DNA from: Phycisphaerales bacterium
GTDB lineage: Bacteria; Planctomycetota; Phycisphaerae; Tepidisphaerales; Tepidisphaeraceae
Reading direction: 5' to 3'
NCBI GenBank assembly: GCA_028288945.1
Contig: JAQGHH010000447.1
Coordinates: 1-5,485 of the forward strand
DNA length: 5,485 nt
In this document: positions 1 to 5,124 of the stretch, piece after piece
Layout of the letters: the number at the start of each line of letters is the position of its first letter
Numbering within the stretch: the first letter of the stretch is position 1
The notes under the pieces: model-generated
Databases searched by the model: none
What the model saw: only the letters and a program-made list of their open reading frames with translations
What the model was told of the DNA's origin: nothing
Position numbers and translations under genes: made by a program

Positions 1-497
1 ACGCACCCCCGCGCGGCGAGATGCTGATCGTCGGCAGCGAGGGATACCTGGCCGGCAATTCGGTCTACGATCCCGACGGCAAGCTGGTCGAAAAGCTGAC
101 AGGGCCGGATGTCGACCACTTCGGCAACTTCATTGAGGCAGTGAAGAGCCGCAAACGGGAGGAGCAGAACGCCGAGATCAACGAGGGTCATACCTCCACC
201 GCAGTCGTCCACGTCGCCAACATCTCACAGCGCCTGGGCAAGCCGGCCTCCGCCAGCGAGATCCAGCAGGCCCTGGATGCCCTCAAGGTGAACGAGAACG
301 TCGTGGAGACCTTCCGGGAGATCCGTCGGCACCTGGCCGACAACGCGGTGGATATCGAGAAGACGCCTCTGGTGCTGGGCCCGTGGATCGGGATCGATTC
401 CGAGAAGGAACGGTTCATCGACAATCCGGCGGCCAACGCCATGCTGACACGGGAGTACCGCAAGCCATTTGTGGTGCCGGCGGAGAACGAGATTTAA
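1..497 (+). CDS. Gfo/Idh/MocA family oxidoreductase, C-terminal part (5' end outside window)
   Basis: This is the C-terminal 164 residues of a gene that begins upstream; the frame is open from base 3 (A-P-P-R-G-E before the first Met at 21), so that Met is internal. Family members are usually roughly 400-450 residues, so the NAD(P)-binding Rossmann domain is missing from view. Visible are GSEGYL (residues 11-16), the end of the substrate-binding beta-sheet domain; HFGNFIEAVKSRK (39-51), the usual 'N-F-x-x-A-V' helix; and EINEGHTSTAVVHVANISQRLG (58-79), the conserved helix following the catalytic domain. The tail LADNAVDIEKTPLVLGPW...RFIDNPAANAMLTREYRKPFVVP (111-159) is the C-terminal extension I associate with planctomycete members. 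Known for the superfamily: NAD(P)-dependent oxidation or reduction of sugars, inositols or related polyols. The substrate here is unknown. It lies 55 nt upstream of another member of the superfamily and is probably co-transcribed with it. Confidence 0.9.
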   Translation, partial: APPRGEMLIVGSEGYLAGNSVYDPDGKLVEKLTGPDVDHFGNFIEAVKSRKREEQNAEINEGHTSTAVVHVANISQRLGKPASASEIQQALDALKVNENVVETFREIRRHLADNAVDIEKTPLVLGPWIGIDSEKERFIDNPAANAMLTREYRKPFVVPAENEI

Positions 498-539
498 GCC
501 CCACGAACCATTGGCTTGGCGACGTCGGGGTTTGTTCTG

Positions 540-546
540 AAAGGAG
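540..546 (+). promoter_or_regulatory. Ribosome binding site fixing the GTG start at 553
   Basis: AAAGGAG lies 6 nt before the GTG at 553. This spacing, together with a clear signal peptide starting at that codon, makes GTG the start, although no ATG is available nearby. Confidence 0.75.
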
Positions 547-552
547 TCCACC

Positions 553-1524
553 GTGAAGATCTGCGCCCTGGTCTTAGCTTTGAACCTTGCCTCGGCGGCG
601 CTCGCGGCAGAGCCGCCCCAGTGGGCGACCAAAGATCTTAAAGCGGGCATCATAGGGACCGACACCTCGCACGTCCCGGCCTTCACGGCCACGTTTCGCG
701 CGCACCCGGAATGGAGAATCAAGGTGGTGGCCGCGTTCAAAGCAGGCAGCCCCGATTTGCCCACCAGCGCCGATCGCGTCGATGGATTCGCCACCACGAT
801 TCACGACAAATACGGAGTCGAAATCGTCGGGAGCATCGATGAACTGTTGCAGAAGGTGGATGTGGTCTTGCTGGAGAGCGTGGACGGCCGGCCGCATCTC
901 GCTCAGGCCACTCCCGTTCTCAAGGCCGGTAAGCGCGTATTTATTGACAAGCCGCTGGCCGCCAGCCTGGACGACGCCCGCGCGATTGCGCGCCTGTCGG
1001 CGGAGACGGGCGCGCCGTTTTTCAGTGCTTCCTCGTACCGGTTCCACCCGGACATCCCGCGGCTGCGGGAGAAACCCGGCGTCGGGAAAGTCAACAAAGT
1101 TCAGGCCAGTTCTCCGTTCAACGTGCTGGCGCATCACCCCGACCTTTACTTCTATGGCATCCACGGCGTCGAGGCGCTGTACGCGGTGATGGGCCCCGGG
1201 TGCGTCAGCGTCTCCCGGAAGATCGATGCCGCGGCCGATGTCACCACGGGCAAATGGAAGGACGGGCGCGTGGGCGTCTACTACGGACCGCTCAGGGGTG
1301 AGAAACCGCCCATGATCCGAGTCTGGGGCGCGACCGGCACGACGTCGTCCACAGGCCCCGACGATTACGACGGCCTCGTGCAGGCCATTGCCAAATTCTT
1401 CCAGACCGGCCGCCCGCCGGTGGAAGCGGCGGAAACCCTCGAAATATTCGAATTCATGACCGCGGCCCAGTTGAGCAAGGAGCGAGGCGGCACGGAGGTG
1501 TCGCTCGCGACGCTTCGGAAATGA
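553..1524 (+). CDS. Exported Gfo/Idh/MocA-like oxidoreductase, short form
   Basis: A complete protein of 323 residues starting with GTG. Residues 1-19 form a Sec-type signal peptide (short basic start MK, hydrophobic ICALVLALNLASAALA, likely cleavage after A18 or A19); there is no twin-arginine motif. The mature part opens with a Rossmann-like strand-loop, AGIIGTDTSH (31-40), where the usual GxGxxG is replaced by GIIGTDTSH. Later come VDVVLLESVDGRPHLAQATPVL (102-123), and VFIDKPLA (129-136), which matches the family's EKP motif with Asp for Glu and keeps Lys133. GIHGVEALYAVMG (202-214) is the conserved helix of the second domain. At 323 residues it is shorter than typical members and has a reduced C-terminal sheet. 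Known for the superfamily: NAD(P)-linked oxidoreduction of sugars or polyols. Inferred: a periplasmic or surface-side role linked to the neighbouring esterase and glycosidase. It could also be a cofactor-free relative. Family membership is secure; activity is not. Confidence 0.88.
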   Translation: MKICALVLALNLASAALAAEPPQWATKDLKAGIIGTDTSHVPAFTATFRAHPEWRIKVVAAFKAGSPDLPTSADRVDGFATTIHDKYGVEIVGSIDELLQKVDVVLLESVDGRPHLAQATPVLKAGKRVFIDKPLAASLDDARAIARLSAETGAPFFSASSYRFHPDIPRLREKPGVGKVNKVQASSPFNVLAHHPDLYFYGIHGVEALYAVMGPGCVSVSRKIDAAADVTTGKWKDGRVGVYYGPLRGEKPPMIRVWGATGTTSSTGPDDYDGLVQAIAKFFQTGRPPVEAAETLEIFEFMTAAQLSKERGGTEVSLATLRK

Positions 1525-1575
1525 ATCGGGGAGATCGTTTCAGAGTACGCGTGCCGAATCGGCTGTAGAACACCT

Positions 1576-1580
1576 GGAGA
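1576..1580 (+). promoter_or_regulatory. Ribosome binding site of the alpha/beta-hydrolase gene
   Basis: GGAGA ends 3 nt before the ATG at 1584, which is rather close, and 12 nt before the in-frame ATG at 1593, which is rather far. The start is therefore ambiguous by three codons. Either choice leaves the signal peptide intact; 1584 is used here because it adds a Lys to the N-region. Confidence 0.5.
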
Positions 1581-1583
1581 GTC

Positions 1584-3629
1584 ATGAAGACAATGCACCT
1601 CCGCTCGTTCATTTCCGCTGTGTCGCTGCTCAGTTGTGCAACTGTCTGGAATCCCTCCGTAGTCGCCCAGTCGCTCGGACTGCCAGACCAGAGGTCGCCG
1701 GGCGACGAGATGATTCAGAGATACCTCCAGCACGAAACGGCGAAGCTCTCCGCCGGCTTTGCCGATGACATCGCCTCGCGCCAGACTTGGGAGGCGAAGC
1801 GCCCCCAGTATGTCGAGGAGTACTTCTACATGCTGGGGCTCTCGCCGCGCCCGGAAAAAACGCCCCTGAGCGCCACGATCACCGGAACCCTCCAGGGCGA
1901 CGGCTATGTCGTCGACATGCTCCACTACCAGAGCCGTCCCCGGCTCTACGTGACCGGCGATCTCTATCGCCCGGCGGCGGTAACCCCGGGACAGAAGCTG
2001 CCCGCCGTGCTCTACGTCTGCGGCCACTCCAACCGCGGGCGCAACGGCAACAAGGTCGCGTACGAGTCCCACGGCATCTGGTTCGCTAGGCACGGATACG
2101 TCTGCCTGATCGTCGACACGCTCGAACTGGGTGAAATCGCCGCCTTTCACCATGGCACTTACAACCTGAATCACTGGTGGTGGCAGTCCCGCGGCTATAC
2201 GCCCGCCGGTGTCGAGGCCTGGAACGGCGTGCGCGGCATCGACTACCTCGTGAGCCGGCCTGACGTCGATCCCGAGCGCATCGCCGTCACCGGCATCAGC
2301 GGCGGCGGCGCGGCGACGTACTGGGTGACTGCCGCCGACGACCGCGTGAAGGTCGCCGTTCCCGTCAGCGGCATGGCCGATCTGGAATCCTATGTCTCCA
2401 ACCGAGTCATCAACGGGCATTGCGACTGCATGTTCCTCTACAACACGTTCCAGTGGCCCTGGACGCGAATCGCCGGCCTCATCGCCCCGCGCCCTCTCCT
2501 CTTTGCCAACAGCGATAAGGACGACATCTTCCCCATGGACGCCAACGAGCGGGTTATCAACCGGCTCGAGCGCCTCTACAGCCTTTACGGCGCAGGCGAC
2601 CGCGTGGCTCCTTTGGTCAGCGTCGGCGGCCATGCCTACCGCAGGGACATCCGACAGGCGGCGTTCCGCTTCATCAACTCCCATCTGAAGGGCGACGCCC
2701 GCGAGGTCGCCGACAGCGAAATCGACTTGGTCAGCGAGGGCAATAGCCCGGGCGCTTACCCGATCCCGCCCGAAAAGCTCCGGGTGTTTCCCACGGATGC
2801 CGACCTCCCGCAGGACCAGATCAACACGACCATCGACGAACGCTTCGTGCCGCTGGCCAGCGTCGCCGCCCCGGAGGCCGGTCGCTTCGACGCTTGGAAG
2901 AAACCTCTATTGGCCCAGTTGCGGCGACTCAGTTTTTCCTACTTCCCAACCGACATTCCGGCCGCAAAGAAGCTGCGCGACGTGGACGCGACCACGGAAC
3001 AACTGCAATCGGAGGAAGAAATCGAGTTCCGCCTGCGCTTCGCAGCCGGCAAACCTGCGGGCGGCGTCAAGAGCCTGCTGCTGATCGTGCTGAACGAGAA
3101 TGAAGCGGGCACAAGCCCCGATTGGGTGGCGAAAGTAGCGGCTGCGGATCAGGCCGTCGTCTTCTGCGAGCCGCGCGGCATCGGCGCCACCCGATGGACG
3201 AGGAAGAACCCGCCGAACTACGTCGAGCGCTCACACGCCTTGCTCGGCCGCACCGTCGATGCCGGCCGCGTGTGGGATGTCATCGCCGCCGCGCGGTACC
3301 TGCCTGCCGGCACGCGATACGGCAAAGACCGCACCAAGCTGCCCATCCACGTCGCCGGCAGCGGCGCGGCCGGCATCATCGCGGCGTACGCCGCGGTCCT
3401 CGACGGCCAGATCGCAGGCGTCACGCTGACCACCCCGCCGGCAACGCACAACCTGAACAACACCGCCCCGCAGCTGCTCAACGTATTGCGCGTCTGCGAC
3501 ATCCCCGACGCACTTGGCCTGCTCGCCCCGCGCCCATTGTCGATCCTCGGCGCCGACGCCGCCCAGTTCACCAGTACCAAGGTCGCTTACTCCGCCGCGG
3601 CGTCGAGCTCGCAACTCTCATTCAAGTAG
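1584..3629 (+). CDS. Exported two-part alpha/beta-hydrolase, acetylxylan-esterase-like
   Basis: A complete protein of 681 residues. The N-terminus (MKTMHLRSFISAVSLLSCAT...VVA) is a Sec signal peptide with likely cleavage after A28; a weak lipobox-like LLSC (15-18) leaves a lipoprotein as an alternative. The first catalytic half (about 95-370) shows LPAVLYVCGHSNRGR (139-153), an oxyanion-side segment; the nucleophile elbow GISGGG (237-242, Ser239); IAPRPLLFANSDKDDIFP (300-317), with the acid probably among D311-D314; and GGHAY with His350. NGHCDCM (277-283) is a further conserved-looking motif. A linker, AYPIPPEKLRVFPTDADLP (391-409), follows. The second half (about 440-681) repeats landmarks of the first, VAGSGAAG (590-597) and GLLAPRPLSILGADAA (645-660), but no catalytic His is evident. 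Family knowledge: relatives are annotated as acetylxylan esterases or prolyl-oligopeptidase-like hydrolases. Inferred role: removal of ester groups from a glycan attacked by the downstream glycosidase. A peptidase role is not excluded. Confidence 0.87.
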   Translation: MKTMHLRSFISAVSLLSCATVWNPSVVAQSLGLPDQRSPGDEMIQRYLQHETAKLSAGFADDIASRQTWEAKRPQYVEEYFYMLGLSPRPEKTPLSATITGTLQGDGYVVDMLHYQSRPRLYVTGDLYRPAAVTPGQKLPAVLYVCGHSNRGRNGNKVAYESHGIWFARHGYVCLIVDTLELGEIAAFHHGTYNLNHWWWQSRGYTPAGVEAWNGVRGIDYLVSRPDVDPERIAVTGISGGGAATYWVTAADDRVKVAVPVSGMADLESYVSNRVINGHCDCMFLYNTFQWPWTRIAGLIAPRPLLFANSDKDDIFPMDANERVINRLERLYSLYGAGDRVAPLVSVGGHAYRRDIRQAAFRFINSHLKGDAREVADSEIDLVSEGNSPGAYPIPPEKLRVFPTDADLPQDQINTTIDERFVPLASVAAPEAGRFDAWKKPLLAQLRRLSFSYFPTDIPAAKKLRDVDATTEQLQSEEEIEFRLRFAAGKPAGGVKSLLLIVLNENEAGTSPDWVAKVAAADQAVVFCEPRGIGATRWTRKNPPNYVERSHALLGRTVDAGRVWDVIAAARYLPAGTRYGKDRTKLPIHVAGSGAAGIIAAYAAVLDGQIAGVTLTTPPATHNLNNTAPQLLNVLRVCDIPDALGLLAPRPLSILGADAAQFTSTKVAYSAAASSSQLSFK

Positions 3630-3800
3630 CTGCGTCGTCGCAGACGCCAAAAAACTTTACGACTACCGGCCAACGGGTGTTACTGGATTGCATCAGGAAG
3701 CCGTGCGACAATGAGCAAGCGTGTCACATGGACAGTTCAGGATTGGGTGCGTTGAGGGGCATGTCTGTTTGATTCCTTGGCTTTTTTGACGGAGTTGCGC
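3630..3800 (+). other. Intergenic gap between esterase and glycosidase genes
   Basis: 171 nt without a supportable gene. A 5-bp hairpin, CTGCG-TCGT-CGCAG (3630-3643), directly after the esterase stop is followed by an A-run rather than a T-run, so it does not qualify as an intrinsic terminator on this strand. I found no -35/-10 pair with acceptable spacing. The gap is three times longer than the other intergenic distances, so a separate promoter for the glycosidase gene is possible but not shown. Confidence 0.5.
3791..3794 (+). promoter_or_regulatory. Ribosome binding site fixing the ATG start at 3801
   Basis: GGAG lies 6 nt before the ATG at 3801. An in-frame TTG at 3777 would add only MAFLTELR, place charged residues awkwardly before the signal peptide, and lacks a good upstream purine tract at the right spacing, so 3801 is preferred. 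Confidence 0.7.
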
Positions 3801-4916
3801 ATGAACCGTTGCGTTTTATGCATCGTGCTGAGTGTCACTTTCGTGGCAACCGTTGCGGAGGCGCGGGAGAAATGGACACCGGAGCAGGCGCAGGCTTGGG
3901 GGAAGAGTGAGCCGTGGCTGGTGGGGTGTAACTTTTCGCCGAGCAACGCGGCCAATCAGTTGGAGATGTGGCAGGCGGACACCTTTGATCTGAAGACGAT
4001 CGATCGGGAGCTGGGATGGGCGCAGGGGCTTGGGTTCAACAGCGTGCGGGTGTTTTTGCACGATCTGCTTTGGGCGCAGGACAGTGAAGGGTTCCTTAAG
4101 CGGATGGATCAGTTTCTGGAGGTGGCGGACAGGCATCACATCCGGGTGGATTTTGTGCTGTTTGACAGCGTTTGGGACCCGCATCCGCAGCTCGGCAAGC
4201 AGCGGGAGCCGCGGAAGGGGATTCATAACAGCAGGTGGGTGCAGAGCCCCGGCGTGGATATTTTGACCCAATCCCCGGAGGTGTGGGATGCGAAGCTTAA
4301 GCCGTATGTCGTCGGCGTGGTGTCGCGGTTCAAGGACGACAAGCGGGTGGTGTTCTGGGAGACGATCAACGAGCCGGACAACACGAATCGAAACAGCTAT
4401 GGCGGCCAGGAGCCGCCGGATAAGCCGGAGATCGCGCGCAAGCTGATGGTGAAAGTTTTTGCGTGGATGAGGGAAGCGGGGGCCTCGCAGCCGGTGACCA
4501 GCGGCGTGTGGCTCGGGAACTGGGGAGACGAAGCGAAGCTGTCCCCGATGGAGCGGGCGCAATTGGGGGAGTCGGACGTGATCAGCTTCCACAGCTACGA
4601 CAACCTCGAGGGGATCAAGCCGTGCATCGAGCACCTGCGGCGGTATGGCCGGCCGGTGTTGTGCACCGAGTACATGGCCCGCCCACGCGGCAGTACGTTC
4701 GACCCGATCCTCAGGTATCTCAAGGAGCAGAAGGTCGCCGCTTACAACTGGGGATTCGTCGCAGGCAAGACGAACACGATCTACGCCTGGGACACCTGGC
4801 AGAAGCCCGCGGAGGCAGAGCCGCAGGTGTGGTTCCACGACATCTTCCGGCAGGACGGGACGCCGTTTGATGCGAAGGAAGTGGAATACATTCGCAAAGT
4901 GACCGGCGTGAAATAA
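3801..4916 (+). CDS. Exported TIM-barrel glycoside hydrolase (clan GH-A, GH5-like; often annotated as 1,4-beta-xylanase)
   Basis: A complete protein of 371 residues. The signal peptide MNRCVLCIVLSVTFVATVAEA has an A-E-A cleavage site (19-21). Barrel landmarks in order: WLVGCNFSPSNAANQLEMWQ (39-58) at the first strand; LGFNSVRVFLHD (77-88), with the conserved Arg83; IRVDFVLFDSVWDPHPQLGK (114-133); VVFWETINEPDN (183-194), whose NEP places the acid/base at Glu191; DVISFHSYD (259-267), with the conserved His264 and Tyr266; PVLCTEYMARPRGS (285-298), with nucleophile candidate Glu290; and AAYNWGFVAGKT (313-324). The 99-residue spacing between the two glutamates and their strand-4/strand-7 context fit clan GH-A retaining glycosidases. 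Family knowledge: close relatives in Planctomycetes and Bacteroidetes are usually labelled 1,4-beta-xylanase or cellulase-family glycosylhydrolase, mostly without biochemical proof. Substrate specificity cannot be read here. There is no carbohydrate-binding module; the protein ends just after the barrel. Confidence 0.9.
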   Translation: MNRCVLCIVLSVTFVATVAEAREKWTPEQAQAWGKSEPWLVGCNFSPSNAANQLEMWQADTFDLKTIDRELGWAQGLGFNSVRVFLHDLLWAQDSEGFLKRMDQFLEVADRHHIRVDFVLFDSVWDPHPQLGKQREPRKGIHNSRWVQSPGVDILTQSPEVWDAKLKPYVVGVVSRFKDDKRVVFWETINEPDNTNRNSYGGQEPPDKPEIARKLMVKVFAWMREAGASQPVTSGVWLGNWGDEAKLSPMERAQLGESDVISFHSYDNLEGIKPCIEHLRRYGRPVLCTEYMARPRGSTFDPILRYLKEQKVAAYNWGFVAGKTNTIYAWDTWQKPAEAEPQVWFHDIFRQDGTPFDAKEVEYIRKVTGVK

Positions 4917-4920
4917 CATC

Positions 4921-4955
4921 CCCTCTCCCTCCTAGGGAGAGGGCAGGGTGAGGGT
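4921..4955 (-). repeat. REP-like palindromic element, copy 1 (inverted orientation)
   Basis: A perfect 10-bp stem CCCTCTCCCT (4921-4930) / AGGGAGAGGG (4934-4943) with loop CCT, followed by CAGGGTGAGGGT. Read on the minus strand it is ACCCTCACCCTG + stem + AGG loop, matching copies 2 and 3. It begins 4 nt after the glycosidase stop codon. It has no T-tract, but such a hairpin could block 3' exonucleases or act as a weak transcription stop for the operon. Confidence 0.9.
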
Positions 4956-4976
4956 AAACCGTTCAGAGTTGGCGAT

Positions 4977-5027
4977 TGCGTGTTTCGCAAAGACGCATTT
5001 CACAAAGGCGTGTTTCGTGAAACACGC
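4977..5027. repeat. Pair of hairpins sharing the word GCGTGTTTCG
   Basis: Between repeat copies 1 and 2 lie two adjacent inverted repeats. The first (4977-4997) pairs TGCGT-G-TTT with AAA-G-ACGCA around a CGC loop, with one G-G mismatch. The second (5008-5027) is GCGTGTTTC GT GAAACACGC, perfect over 9 bp, though the real loop is probably CGTG. The left arms share GCGTGTTTCG (4978-4987 and 5008-5017), 30 nt apart. The function is unknown; they may be the internal part of a composite repeat element. Confidence 0.7.
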
Positions 5028-5047
5028 TCTTGGATTTCTTGCGCTTC

Positions 5048-5083
5048 ACCCTCACCCCAGCCCTCTCCCTAAAAGGGAGAGGG
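5048..5083 (+). repeat. REP-like palindromic element, copy 2
   Basis: ACCCTCACCCCAG followed by stem CCCTCTCCCT (5061-5070), loop AAA and AGGGAGAGGG (5074-5083). The stem is identical to the other copies; only the loop and one or two flank bases differ. With copy 1 it forms an inverted pair around a 92-nt spacer. Confidence 0.9.
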
Positions 5084-5090
5084 AGCAAGA

Positions 5091-5124
5091 ACTCACCCCA
5101 ACCCTCTCCCTAGGAGGGAGAGGG
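5091..5124 (+). repeat. REP-like palindromic element, copy 3, overlapping the end of the minus-strand gene
   Basis: ACTCACCCCAA followed by stem CCCTCTCCCT (5102-5111), loop AGG and AGGGAGAGGG (5115-5124). It is a direct repeat of copy 2, 7 nt after it. Bases 5124-5110 read on the minus strand encode the last residues Pro-Ser-Pro-Ser and the TAG stop of the membrane-protein gene. Confidence 0.9.

Noticed and set aside
225..797. 190-codon minus-strand frame across the first intergenic gap
   Set aside because: It overlaps two oxidoreductase coding regions and has no recognisable content.
1365..2684. 439-codon open frame on the minus strand
   Set aside because: It overlaps the end of one well-supported gene and half of another, both with family motifs. 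Its translation has no recognisable domain and looks like the complement of high-GC3 codons.
3630..3656. Possible intrinsic terminator after the esterase gene
   Set aside because: The stem is only 5 bp and is followed by A residues rather than T residues on the coding strand.
3688..3712. TTGCAT / GACAAT as a sigma-70-like promoter for the glycosidase gene
   Set aside because: The spacer is only 13 nt, too short for a normal -35/-10 pair, and the -10 match is poor.
3122..3772. 216-codon + strand frame in the 3' part of the esterase gene and the following gap
   Set aside because: The product is extremely Arg/Pro/His-rich, a typical shifted frame of a C-ending-codon gene. The in-frame esterase sequence continues with family-like motifs to its own stop.
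3816..4919. 367-codon minus-strand frame opposite the glycosidase
   Set aside because: The product is Arg/Pro/Leu/His-rich with no recognisable motif, while the sense frame has a signal peptide and both catalytic glutamates. The good-looking ribosome site comes from the repeat.
4921..5124. CRISPR-like array reading of the repeats
   Set aside because: There are only three units, one is inverted, spacers are of unequal size (92 and 7 nt), and no cas-like genes are present.
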